Of a stretch of DNA of 64,000 bases, positions 48,696 through 56,895 are shown piece after piece. Made by a program: the position numbers and the translations under genes. The stretch is from contig CAZDQL010000026.1 in the NCBI GenBank assembly GCA_964507325.1, positions 1-64,000 of the forward strand. The letters are read 5' to 3'. Position 1 is the first letter of the stretch. Each line of letters opens with the position of its first letter. The stretch is from CAZDQL01 sp964507325 (GTDB lineage: Bacteria > Planctomycetota > UBA1135 > GCA-002686595). The notes under the pieces are model-generated. The model made no database searches. It was not told the origin of the DNA and saw only the letters and a list, made by a program, of their open reading frames with translations.

Positions 48696-50792
48696 CTACC
48701 GCATCTCGAGCTCCTGTAGGAGGGGGGCTCTCCACACTCCGCGACCCTGGGTGGCGACCACGATGCGCCGCCGTCCGCGGTCGACTTCGAGGTCGATCAC
48801 AGTCGCGTTGGGCAGCCCCGTCCCGTAACGAGACCAGTGTTGACCGCCGTCGCCGGAGTGGAAGAGACCGCTGTCGGTGCCCGCGAAGAGGCGCTCTCCC
48901 CTCGGGGTCGGGAGAACTCCGATCACGTTGACGGGGAGGTCGGGGAGATCACCGTCGAGACTCTCCCAGTTCACTCCCCCATCGGTGCTGCGGCGAACCT
49001 GGTCGATGCCGTAGGCGGCACCGGCCAGGTAGACGGTCAGCGGGGCGCCGGGGTGAACGGTGAGCTCGCGCGTCACCCGCGGCCAGCCGGGCTGTCCACT
49101 GAGCAAGAGCGTCCAGGTCGCGCCGCCGTTGTCGGAGCGCAGCACGTTCCCGTCGTTGGTCGCGGCGTAGACGCGCAAGGGATCGAGCCGCGCCTGGGCC
49201 AGACAGCGGATCGCTCCACTGCCGGTGGTCAGATCACCGGAGAGGGCGCTCCAATTCGAGCCGCCGTCAGTGCTGCGGTAGACCCGCTGGGTCGCGTACA
49301 GCATGCGGTTCGAGTTGCCGTGCTCGATCAGGAAGGGGGGCAGGAAGCAGTTGCGGTCGCTCCCCCAGATGCCGCTGCCCACCCAACTGAAACCACTCCC
49401 CCCGCTGGTCGAGCGGTAGAGATTCCCGGTGCCCTGGTACTCGACGAAGACCCGCAGGGGCGAGAGCTGATCGACCTGGGTCCAACCGCCGTCACCGCCG
49501 AAGACCTGGGTCCAGGCCTTCCCCGGAGCGTTGCGGCGGTTGCTGCCGTTGTCCTGGAAGCCGCCGAAGAAGGTCTCGTCGTCGCCGGGATGGGAGGAGA
49601 GCCCCGCGTAGAGCTGGATCAAGCCCAGGCCGTCGTTGCGCGAGACCCAGCTCGTGCCCGCGTTCCCCGAGCGGTGCACCCCGCCGTCGTCCCCCACCAC
49701 CAGCCGCCCCGCTGCGTCCCAGGCCGCGGCGTGCATGTCCACGTGCGGGGGGGTGACCGTCGTCCACGACGCGCCGGCGTTGTTCGAGCGGACGAAGCTC
49801 AGTCCGCCCATGAAGACCCGGTCCGCGTCGGTCGGGTCCACCGAGACCAGCGACAGGTACCAGCCGTAGCTCGCCTGCAGACTGGTGGAGATCCCGAGCG
49901 CCGTCCAACTCGCACCCCAGTCGTCGCTGCGCCAGGCACCCAGGGTGTAGGCCCCCCCCCCCGAGCTGCTCGCCGGACGGGTGATCAGGGTGTAGACCCG
50001 CCCCGCCTGACTCGGCGCGGTCGCGACCGAGATCCGGCCTATGGAGCTGGTGGGCAACCCGCCGGCGAGCTTCGTCCAGCTCGCCCCACCGTCGAGGCTC
50101 CTCCAGATCCCGTTCTGCGCCGCGCCGAAGATGCGCCCGACGCCGGCGTAGAGCACCAGCGGATCCGCCGGATCCATCGCCAGGTCGGTGGCGGCGAGGT
50201 TCGGCAACCCGCTCAACCGCGCCCAGCTCACCCCCCCGTCGACCGACTTGAAGACGCCCAGGTCTCCGGTGGCGCCGGGATGACCCTTGGCGGCGGCGAG
50301 CTCCGGGAAGCCCCCCGCGCGCGCGATCGCCGCGTAGAGCACCTGGGTGTCGGTCGGGTCGACGAGGATGCGGGAGAAGGTGCGCCCCGCGAAGGTGGCC
50401 TCCGCCAGGTGCTGCCAAGTCTGGCCACCGTCGGTGGACTTGAAGAGCCCCAGGCCGTAGCGGCTGTGATTGGCGTAGTTGGCCTCCCCGGTCCCCGCCC
50501 AGATCACGTCGTGATCGCCGGGATCGAGGGCCAGGGCGCCCATCGCCAAGGTGGGCATCGAATCGGTCAGTGGGCTCCAGCTCGCTCCTGCGTCATCGCT
50601 GCGCCACACGCCGCCGTCCGCTCCGGCGACGTAGTAGCGCTGCGAATCGCTGGAGCTCGTCGCCACGGCGGAGACACGGCCGGTGTAGCTGCCGTTGGAG
50701 ATCGGCGCCGGCCCGAGCTCCTCCCAGGGCAGGAGGCTGTCGACGTCCTGGGATCCTCCAGAGAGGAACAGCAGGCAAGCGTAGGCGATCAT
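48696..50792 (-). CDS. Secreted BNR/sortilin-like beta-propeller protein
   Basis: A 698-residue exported protein with a short signal sequence (MIAYACLLFLSGGSQ). It has many BNR/VPS10-like repeats of the form SxDGGxSWxxL, for example WRSDDAGASWSPL, FKSVDGGVSWARL and VLRSDNGGATWTLL. The propeller would sit outside the cytoplasm and bind glycans or proteins, with no catalytic sialidase set visible. The downstream start overlaps the upstream gene by 4 bases, so the two form an operon. Confidence 0.88.
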   Translation of the reverse strand: MIAYACLLFLSGGSQDVDSLLPWEELGPAPISNGSYTGRVSAVATSSSDSQRYYVAGADGGVWRSDDAGASWSPLTDSMPTLAMGALALDPGDHDVIWAGTGEANYANHSRYGLGLFKSTDGGQTWQHLAEATFAGRTFSRILVDPTDTQVLYAAIARAGGFPELAAAKGHPGATGDLGVFKSVDGGVSWARLSGLPNLAATDLAMDPADPLVLYAGVGRIFGAAQNGIWRSLDGGASWTKLAGGLPTSSIGRISVATAPSQAGRVYTLITRPASSSGGGAYTLGAWRSDDWGASWTALGISTSLQASYGWYLSLVSVDPTDADRVFMGGLSFVRSNNAGASWTTVTPPHVDMHAAAWDAAGRLVVGDDGGVHRSGNAGTSWVSRNDGLGLIQLYAGLSSHPGDDETFFGGFQDNGSNRRNAPGKAWTQVFGGDGGWTQVDQLSPLRVFVEYQGTGNLYRSTSGGSGFSWVGSGIWGSDRNCFLPPFLIEHGNSNRMLYATQRVYRSTDGGSNWSALSGDLTTGSGAIRCLAQARLDPLRVYAATNDGNVLRSDNGGATWTLLLSGQPGWPRVTRELTVHPGAPLTVYLAGAAYGIDQVRRSTDGGVNWESLDGDLPDLPVNVIGVLPTPRGERLFAGTDSGLFHSGDGGQHWSRYGTGLPNATVIDLEVDRGRRRIVVATQGRGVWRAPLLQELEMR

Positions 50793-51580
50793 CGCTGGCC
50801 CTCCATGGCGTCGAAGACCAGGGTCGCGCTGGCGAGCTCCCAGTCGACCCCCTCTTCCGCCGGCAGGGGACGAGCGACGTGCGCCTCGACGATCCAGCGC
50901 CCAGGGGCGCTCACCGTGAAGTGGCCGACTCCTCCTGGACGGGTCTCGAACCGCCGTCGGTCTCCACTCGCCGGGTGGCGTGCGGTGAGCGTCAGACCCT
51001 CCACACGGCCCGGAGCGTAGACGCGCAGCGGGAGCACGCTGCCCGCCGGTACCGTGGTGGGGTCCGCGAGCGGGCGCAGCTCCACCCTCTGACCGGTCTT
51101 GGACTGCGCTACCGCCGAGGACGTGCGCCCTACGCCGCTGCGCAAGAGCAGCTTGGCGCTCTCGATGCGCCGTACCCTGAGCGAGGCCTCTCCCTCCGGC
51201 AGCTCCCCTCCGCCCGCTCGCGCGAGGAGGAACGCGCGCAGGCGCGCCGCGGGCACGGAGCGCACCACCGGGCGCAGGTCGAGGCCCACCAGAGCCACGT
51301 CACCCCCCGTCGGCGGTCGCGCGAGCAGGGCTCGCTGTCCCGCCGAGTCGACGGGGACGCCGGCCAGGTTCTCCTGACCGCCGCCGGCGCGGACGAAGAG
51401 CCAGGCGCGCTCCTCTTCCGCGGGCCAGGCGGCGATCCGCTGCGCGCCGCCTGCGGTGCGAACCAGGTGCACGCCGAGGGTTCCCGCCTGGAGGCCGGTG
51501 GCCGGCGTGGGCTCGAGGGTGGCGCAGTCGAACTCCTCGGGAGCCATGAGCAGGACGAGCAGGAGCAGCAAGGAGGTCAT
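50789..51580 (-). CDS. Secreted protein of unknown function
   Basis: A 263-residue protein with a signal peptide (MTSLLLLLVLLMAPEEFDC). The C-terminal ~100 residues look like a small beta-sandwich (VLPLRVYAPGRVEGLTLTARH, GRWIVEAHVARPL), similar in style to DUF4198-like periplasmic proteins. I do not recognise the family securely. It overlaps the BNR protein gene by 4 bases and likely works with it. Confidence 0.75.
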   Translation of the reverse strand: MTSLLLLLVLLMAPEEFDCATLEPTPATGLQAGTLGVHLVRTAGGAQRIAAWPAEEERAWLFVRAGGGQENLAGVPVDSAGQRALLARPPTGGDVALVGLDLRPVVRSVPAARLRAFLLARAGGGELPEGEASLRVRRIESAKLLLRSGVGRTSSAVAQSKTGQRVELRPLADPTTVPAGSVLPLRVYAPGRVEGLTLTARHPASGDRRRFETRPGGVGHFTVSAPGRWIVEAHVARPLPAEEGVDWELASATLVFDAMEGQR

Positions 51581-51654
51581 GGCACCAACCTAACCCAGGA
51601 CCGCCTACCATGGCCGAAATCTCCCCCCTGGACCCCGGAGCGCTACTGAACCCG

Positions 51655-53001
51655 ATGCCTTCGATCCGACGCACGGCCTCGCTGCCCTTTCTGCTGCTCT
51701 TCTCGTGCGGCGCACTGGCGCCCGCGCCGCCTGAGGACCGCGGCGTGGAGCAGGTCGCGCTCCGCCCGAACATCGTCTTCATCATGGCGGACGACCTGGG
51801 CTACGAGTCCCTCGGCTGCGATGGCGGACTGGACTACGCCACACCACACCTCGACGCCTTGGCGGCGGGTGGAGTGCGCTTCGAGCACGCTCACTCCACC
51901 CCGGTCTGCACGCCGACCCGCGTGCAGGTCATGACCGGACGCTACACCCAGCGCAACTACGACTGCTTCGGCTATCTGCGCTCCAGCGAGTCGACCTTCG
52001 CCAATCTGCTGCGGGACGCGGGGTACGACACCTGCATCGCCGGCAAGTGGCAGCTCAGCGGAGACGCCGAGAGCGTGCGCGACCTCGGGTTCGACCGGCA
52101 CTGCCTCTGGAACATGAAGCCCTATCGGGTGGAGGAAGACGGACGCCAGGCGCACCAACCCGAGAGTTGGGGGCGGCGTTACCACCAGCCCACCCTCTAT
52201 CGCAACGGCGAGTGGACCGAGTACGACGCCGACCACTACGGACCGCGCGTCTGCCTGGACTTCATCCGGGAGTTCATCGCCGAGGAGCGGGACGCCCCCT
52301 TCCTCGTCTACTACCCCATGATCCTGACCCACGGCCCCTTCGTTCCGACGCCGGCCAGCGACGACCCGCACTGTGACGATCGGCAGGCCAACTTCGCCGA
52401 CATGGTGCAGTACGCCGACTGGATCGTCGGTGAACTGGTGTCCGCCCTGGAGGAGCACGGCCTGCGCGAACGGACCCTGGTCCTCTTCACCGCCGACAAC
52501 GGCACCCACGTCAGTCTCAGGACGCGCACCGCTACCGGGGTGGTCAAGGGCGGCAAGGCCAGCACACGTGACGCCGGCACCCACGTGCCCTTCATCGCCA
52601 ACTGGCCGGGCAGGGTGACCTCCGGCCGGGTCAGCCCCGCCCTGGTGGACTTCACCGACCTCCTGCCCACTTTCGCCGAGCTGGCCGGGGTCGAGCTCCC
52701 CGGCGAGCGCGTCCTGGACGGGCACTCCCTCTGGTCGGAGCTGAGCGGCAGGGGGCCCCATCCGCGGGAGTGGATCTTCTGCTACTACCCCGCGCGGGGC
52801 AGGGACTTCGACGACGTCAGCGTCTTTGCGCGCGATCAGCGCTGGAAGCTGTACGACGATGGGCGCCTCTTCGACGTGGTCGCCGATCCCTCGGAGCAGG
52901 AGCCAGGCTCGGAGGAGCGCGAGGGGTCAGCGGGCGAGAGCGACGCTCGAGAGGCCCGCCGGCGCCTGAGCGGTGTCTTGGAGGAGATGGGGGCGCGCTG
53001 A
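51655..53001 (+). CDS. Type I sulfatase, lipoprotein
   Basis: A 448-residue sulfatase. The signal sequence FLLLFSCGA suggests a lipoprotein. Metal ligands are in NIVFIMADDLGY; the modified Cys is C85 in VCTPTRVQVMTGRY, fitting the CxPxR formylglycine motif, followed by the YTQRN and GKWQLSG regions and TADNGTH. Many planctomycetes carry large numbers of such enzymes for sulfated polysaccharides; the substrate is unknown. I chose the ATG at 51655 for the signal peptide. An upstream in-frame ATG at 51610 is possible. Confidence 0.92.
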   Translation: MPSIRRTASLPFLLLFSCGALAPAPPEDRGVEQVALRPNIVFIMADDLGYESLGCDGGLDYATPHLDALAAGGVRFEHAHSTPVCTPTRVQVMTGRYTQRNYDCFGYLRSSESTFANLLRDAGYDTCIAGKWQLSGDAESVRDLGFDRHCLWNMKPYRVEEDGRQAHQPESWGRRYHQPTLYRNGEWTEYDADHYGPRVCLDFIREFIAEERDAPFLVYYPMILTHGPFVPTPASDDPHCDDRQANFADMVQYADWIVGELVSALEEHGLRERTLVLFTADNGTHVSLRTRTATGVVKGGKASTRDAGTHVPFIANWPGRVTSGRVSPALVDFTDLLPTFAELAGVELPGERVLDGHSLWSELSGRGPHPREWIFCYYPARGRDFDDVSVFARDQRWKLYDDGRLFDVVADPSEQEPGSEEREGSAGESDAREARRRLSGVLEEMGAR

Positions 53002-53041
53002 GGCCAGTCGCCGGCCCTCCGTTCGCGCTACAATCGAGCGG

Positions 53042-53497
53042 GTGCTCGGACTGATCGGGAACCTGGACCTCTTGGAGCTGGTCGTGATTGCGGCCGTGGC
53101 TCTGATGGTCTTTGGCAAGCGCCTCCCCGAGGTGGCGGTCAAGGGGGCCGGACAGCTCATGAAGCTGCGCCGGGAGGTCTCCCGCATGTGGCGCGAGGCG
53201 GGGCTCGAGGAGGAGCTGCGCAAGGTGCGCCGCGACGTCGATCGCTCCATGCCCCGCAACCTACCCGCGCCGGAGGCGCTGATCCGCCGGCTCGAGGACG
53301 AAGTGGAGGGCGCCTCTCCCCCCGATACTCCGGGGTACCCGACCAGCCCCGAGAACCCCAACGACCCCTTGGCCCGCGAGGCGTTGACGCACGAACCCAC
53401 CGAGGAGCTCCCCGAGGAGACCGTCGACGAGACGCCCCCTCCCCAGGAGCCCGATCCCGATCCGCCGCAGGACGGCGCGGGTGAGAAGGCCACCTGA
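53042..53497 (+). CDS. Sec-independent translocase TatA/TatB-like protein
   Basis: A 151-residue protein with one N-terminal helix and a following amphipathic region: LLELVVIAAVALMVFGKRLPEVA, containing the FGKRLPE motif of TatA/B. After a coiled, Arg-rich part comes a long Pro/Glu-rich tail. Length fits TatB more than TatA. The start is GTG at 53042; an earlier frame overlaps the sulfatase gene. It helps form the twin-arginine export channel. No tatC is in the window. Confidence 0.85.
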   Translation: MLGLIGNLDLLELVVIAAVALMVFGKRLPEVAVKGAGQLMKLRREVSRMWREAGLEEELRKVRRDVDRSMPRNLPAPEALIRRLEDEVEGASPPDTPGYPTSPENPNDPLAREALTHEPTEELPEETVDETPPPQEPDPDPPQDGAGEKAT

Positions 53498-53504
53498 ATC
53501 GGGG

Positions 53505-54365
53505 ATGTTCCGCCTCGGCTACAACACCAACGGGCTGGCCCACAACCGTCTGCTCGACTCCCTGCGACTGATGGCGGAGCTGGGCTACGAAGGAGTCGCC
53601 ATCACCCCCGACGTCGGGCAGCTCGACCCCTTCCACATCGACCCGCTCGAGGTGGCGGACACGCGCCGTTGGGCGAGCGACCTGGGGTTGAGCCTGGTCC
53701 TCGAGACGGGGGCGCGCTACCTCCTCGATGGGCGACGCAAGCACCATCCGACCCTGCTGGAGGACGATCCACAGGCGCGCAAGCGGCGCGTGGGCTTTTA
53801 CCGGCGCACCATCGACCTGGCGGTCGCGGTGGGGGCCTCCACGGTCTCCATCTGGTCCGGAGAGGCGCCGAAGGGATCCCGCCGCAAGCTCTTCGACCGG
53901 TTGGCGGAGGGATTGGAGGAGGTCCTCGAGCACGCCCGGGGAGCGGAGATCCAGATCGGCTTCGAGCCCGAGCCGGGGATGCTCGTCGAGCGTCCCGCGG
54001 ACTACCTGGACTTGGTGGAGCACATGGGCCCAGCCGCGGACACCCTGGGCCTGACCCTCGACGTGGGTCATCTGGTGGTGACCGGTGACCTGCCCGCCGG
54101 GGACCAGATCCGCACTCTCGCCCCGCGCTTGATGCACGTGCACCTGGACGACGCGCTGCCCGGTGTCCACGAGCACCGCATGTTCGGCGAGGGGGAGTTG
54201 GACCTCGCCGACGTCCTGGACGCCCTGATCGAAGTGGGCTACGACGGCCTGGCGGCGGTCGAGCTCAGCCGCGACAGCCACCGGGGCCCCTGGGCTGCGG
54301 GGGAGTCGATGACGATCCTGCGCGAGGTCCTGGCGGGGCTCGATTCCCATCCTCGGGGCTGCTAG
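53505..54365 (+). CDS. Sugar phosphate isomerase/epimerase family TIM-barrel protein
   Basis: A 286-residue TIM barrel of the xylose-isomerase-like (AP_endonuc_2) group. It begins MFRLGYNTNGLAHNRLLDSL. Metal-ligand candidates are in IGFEPEPGML, LTLDVGHLVVTG, MHVHLDDAL and AAVELSRDSH. Substrate unknown. I prefer the ATG at 53505; a GTG at 53481 is possible. It lies 7 bases after the TatA/B stop. Confidence 0.85.
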   Translation: MFRLGYNTNGLAHNRLLDSLRLMAELGYEGVAITPDVGQLDPFHIDPLEVADTRRWASDLGLSLVLETGARYLLDGRRKHHPTLLEDDPQARKRRVGFYRRTIDLAVAVGASTVSIWSGEAPKGSRRKLFDRLAEGLEEVLEHARGAEIQIGFEPEPGMLVERPADYLDLVEHMGPAADTLGLTLDVGHLVVTGDLPAGDQIRTLAPRLMHVHLDDALPGVHEHRMFGEGELDLADVLDALIEVGYDGLAAVELSRDSHRGPWAAGESMTILREVLAGLDSHPRGC

Positions 54366-54506
54366 GCCGCCATCCGCGGCAGGCGCAGAAGGTTCGGCCT
54401 TGGGAGGGGGCGGGAATCCTCGGCGTTTCCCTGTCCTGGGAAGCTCCGCTTGCGCCGATTGTCAAGATAGGCCAGAAATACCCCCGGCCCGGCCCCGGAG
54501 CCACTC

Positions 54507-54743
54507 ATGACCCGGACCGATGACCGCTCGAAGGTCTGTCCGACCCGCGCGGACAGCACGAGCCCCCTGTTCAGTCACAGGGTGACCACGGAGAACTGCC
54601 AGAAGCGGCAGCGCGAGCAGTACCACAAGTGCTTCACGTGCGTGCACGCCAACGCCTACGTGGCGAAGCACGGAGTTCTCGAGCTGCCGCCCGAGAGGGT
54701 GGAGCTGGCGGTGGGTGCTGAAGCGCTGGAGAAGACGCGTTAG
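54507..54743 (+). CDS. Small Cys-containing protein, function unknown
   Basis: A 78-residue protein with KCFTCVHANAYVAKHG, a CxxC-type possible zinc or redox site, and a further Cys upstream. A GGAG precedes the ATG. The length and Cys pattern suggest a real small protein, but I know no family. Its stop codon is the first base pair of a hairpin. The 140 bases upstream hold no clear feature. Confidence 0.5.
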   Translation: MTRTDDRSKVCPTRADSTSPLFSHRVTTENCQKRQREQYHKCFTCVHANAYVAKHGVLELPPERVELAVGAEALEKTR

Positions 54744-54767
54744 CGGGGCTTCGCCGCAGCCCCGCTA
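54741..54767. terminator. Hairpin 1 of a stop-to-stop hairpin array
   Basis: TAGCGGGGCT pairs perfectly with AGCCCCGCTA around a 7-base loop. The stem begins on the stop codon of the small Cys gene. It is the first of four adjacent hairpins filling the gap between two convergent genes. Confidence 0.65.
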
Positions 54768-54784
54768 GCGTCGCTTCGCGACGC
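54768..54784. terminator. Hairpin 2 of the array
   Basis: GCGTCGC and GCGACGC form a 7-bp stem with a TTC loop, directly after hairpin 1. Confidence 0.55.
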
Positions 54785-54788
54785 AATA

Positions 54789-54822
54789 TGTCTTCGGTTC
54801 CACGGCTGACGCCGTGGAGACA
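54789..54822. terminator. Hairpin 3 of the array
   Basis: TCCACGGC and GCCGTGGA form an 8-bp stem with a 4-base loop. Outer TGTC/GACA adds 4 more pairs beyond a one-sided internal bulge. Confidence 0.55.
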
Positions 54823-54823
54823 T

Positions 54824-54837
54824 GGGGCCAAGGCCCC
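54824..54837. terminator. Hairpin 4 of the array
   Basis: GGGGCC and GGCCCC with a 2-base spacer form the last repeat, touching the stop codon of the minus-strand synthase gene at 54837. Confidence 0.5.
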
Positions 54838-56045
54838 TAGCGCGCCGCCTCCAAGACCTCATCGTCCGTGAGCTGCCGCGACGAGGTCTTGGCTCTCTCG
54901 AGCACCGCTTGTACGCGTTCTTCGGTGGGCTCGATCTCGTGCTTCTTGAGCACCCAGACGACGTTGGACTTGCCGCTCATCGGCCCCACGGCGATCACCT
55001 GCTCCAGGCCGAAGAGATCCGCCGGCACGCCCGAGTAGACACGGTTCGCCAGCCAGTGGTCGCCCTTGTGGAAGGCCTTGATCACCGCCGCCGCGTGGAC
55101 GCCGGTGGAGGTCTCGAAGGCGTCCTTGCCGAAGACCGGGTAGTTGGGGCCCACCGGGACACCCACGTACTCGGAAGCCTTGCGCACGTACTCACCCAGG
55201 TGGGACAGGTCGCGTTCGATCCAGCCGAGTAGCCGCAGGTTGACCAGGAGCAGATCCATCTCGGCGTTCCCGGTGCGCTCCCCGACACCCATCGCCGTGC
55301 CGTGGATGCGCGTGGCGCCGGCCTCGATCGCGGCGATCGAGTTGACCAGCGCCAGACCGCGGTCGCGGTGTCCGTGCCAATCGATCCCCACGTCGGCGCC
55401 GGTCTCCTCGACGATCCCCTTGACGAAGGACACCAGGCGCCGCACCCCCGAGGGCGTGGCGTGCCCGGTGGTGTCGCAGACGCAGATGCGCTGTGCCCCG
55501 GCCTCGATGGCGGTGGTGTAGAGGGCGCGCACGTGCTCGGGCTGGGCGCGGGTCGTGTCCTCGGTCACGAACATCACCGGCAGCTCTTCACGCATGCAGA
55601 ACTCGACCGCCTCGCGCACCAGCTTCAGCATCGCGTCGAACTGCCACCCCTCGGCGAACTGCCGGATGGGGCTCGATCCGATGAAGGCGCAGACCTCGAC
55701 CGGAGCGCCGACCGCCTGCTGGACCTGGGCCGCCGGCTCGATGTCGCCGATCATCGTCCTGCAGGCGACGTTGGGCGTGATGCGCATCCCCTGCATCTCG
55801 CGGCACAGGGCGAGGATGTGCTCGCGCGCCTTGGCGCTGGCACCGGGGAGCCCGATGTCGGCCGTGTCGATGCCGAGCTCCTCCATCAGGTGCACCAGCT
55901 CGAGCTTCTCGCCCAGCTCGGGGTCGCGCGCGGAGGGACTCTGCAGGCCGTCCCGCAGGGTTTCGTCGTCGAGCTGGATCGGGACAGCGGTGCTCGGCTC
56001 CTCGTTCCAATCGTGGATCAGAGCTTCGTTGGTGACGTCGGGCAT
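54837..56045 (-). CDS. HMGL/LeuA-family synthase (isopropylmalate/homocitrate synthase-like)
   Basis: A 402-residue TIM-barrel enzyme that condenses acetyl-CoA (or a related acyl-CoA) with a 2-oxo acid. Motifs: DDETLRDGLQSP, IGIDWHGHRDRGLALVN with metal-binding His residues, and GTAMGVGERTGNAEMD. It lacks the C-terminal LeuA regulatory domain, as in homocitrate synthases and related short enzymes. The specific oxo acid is not decided by sequence. The stop borders the hairpin array. Confidence 0.88.
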   Translation of the reverse strand: MPDVTNEALIHDWNEEPSTAVPIQLDDETLRDGLQSPSARDPELGEKLELVHLMEELGIDTADIGLPGASAKAREHILALCREMQGMRITPNVACRTMIGDIEPAAQVQQAVGAPVEVCAFIGSSPIRQFAEGWQFDAMLKLVREAVEFCMREELPVMFVTEDTTRAQPEHVRALYTTAIEAGAQRICVCDTTGHATPSGVRRLVSFVKGIVEETGADVGIDWHGHRDRGLALVNSIAAIEAGATRIHGTAMGVGERTGNAEMDLLLVNLRLLGWIERDLSHLGEYVRKASEYVGVPVGPNYPVFGKDAFETSTGVHAAAVIKAFHKGDHWLANRVYSGVPADLFGLEQVIAVGPMSGKSNVVWVLKKHEIEPTEERVQAVLERAKTSSRQLTDDEVLEAAR

Positions 56046-56088
56046 AGGATGGGCTCCCTGGTTCGGCCCGGCATTCTATCCAAGCTAG

Positions 56089-56123
56089 ATCGGGCGCGCG
56101 ACGGAGCCCGCCGCGCGCCCGAT
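56089..56123 (-). terminator. Hairpin between pseudopilin and synthase genes
   Basis: ATCGGGCGCGCG and CGCGCGCCCGAT form a perfect 12-bp stem with an 11-base loop. It lies ~50 bases after the pilin stop and upstream of the synthase, so it likely ends the pilin transcript. Confidence 0.6.
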
Positions 56124-56171
56124 GCGATTCACCCCGGGGGGGTGTGCTTTAGCCCCAGATCCCGGCTGGGA

Positions 56172-56741
56172 TCAGCGGTAGATCAGGATCCACATGTAGC
56201 GGCTGGAGGAGCTCCAGCGCACCCGACCGGTGAAGGTCCAATCACCGTTGATGCCCGCGTCGAGGGCGTCGTCGATCTTGACGGCGCTGGCCTCGTCCAC
56301 TCCGGAGAGCCACAGCATGTTGGCGCTCGTGGTGACGTCGGTCGTGCCGTCCCCGTCGACGTCGAAGCCGTTGATCCAGCTTTTGGCCGTGGGGGTGTTG
56401 TAGAGGTGCAGGCTCCCGTAGGGGTTGGAGTTGTTGTGGCTCAGCGGCCCGTCGATGTAGGGGCCGGTCCAACCGGTCGTGGTCTGGTCGGCCGAGAGCT
56501 TGCGGTGCGTTCCGGTGTAGTTGGTGTACTCGTACGCGTACTGCCCCGTATCGGCGTGGTGCAGTGCACAGGCGGTCTTCAACGCGTCGACGAGCTGAAG
56601 CACCTTGGTGACCTTGCTCTTCTCCACGACGCTTCCGGAGCGGAAGCTCACGATCCCCACCAGGATGGCCAGGATGGTCATGGTCACCACGAGCTCGATG
56701 AGCGAGAAGCCGGCACGCCGGCGGCGGAGGGTGCTTTGCAT
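56172..56741 (-). CDS. Type II secretion/type IV pilus pseudopilin
   Basis: A 189-residue prepilin. The leader RRRRAG is followed by FSLIELVVTMTILAILVG, the N-methylation site and hydrophobic helix of type II/IV pilins (cleavage after Gly, Phe at +1, Glu at +5). The mature C-terminus has DVDGDGTTDVTT, a Ca-type loop. Length fits GspG/pilA. I chose the ATG at 56741 for the leader. No secretin or assembly ATPase is near, typical for scattered planctomycete pilins. Confidence 0.92.
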   Translation of the reverse strand: MQSTLRRRRAGFSLIELVVTMTILAILVGIVSFRSGSVVEKSKVTKVLQLVDALKTACALHHADTGQYAYEYTNYTGTHRKLSADQTTTGWTGPYIDGPLSHNNSNPYGSLHLYNTPTAKSWINGFDVDGDGTTDVTTSANMLWLSGVDEASAVKIDDALDAGINGDWTFTGRVRWSSSSRYMWILIYR

Positions 56742-56895
56742 GGGATTGGGGGTTCGGGTCGACGACTCCGTGGGGAGCTGGCTGCACTCGCGTGGGTGAT
56801 TCCCAGGTTTCGACTTGTTCACCCCAGGCCTTGAGCGAATTCCAAAGGCCCCCCCGCGCGTAGCCGAGGCCCCCTCCCACGGGTAGCCTCTCGAG

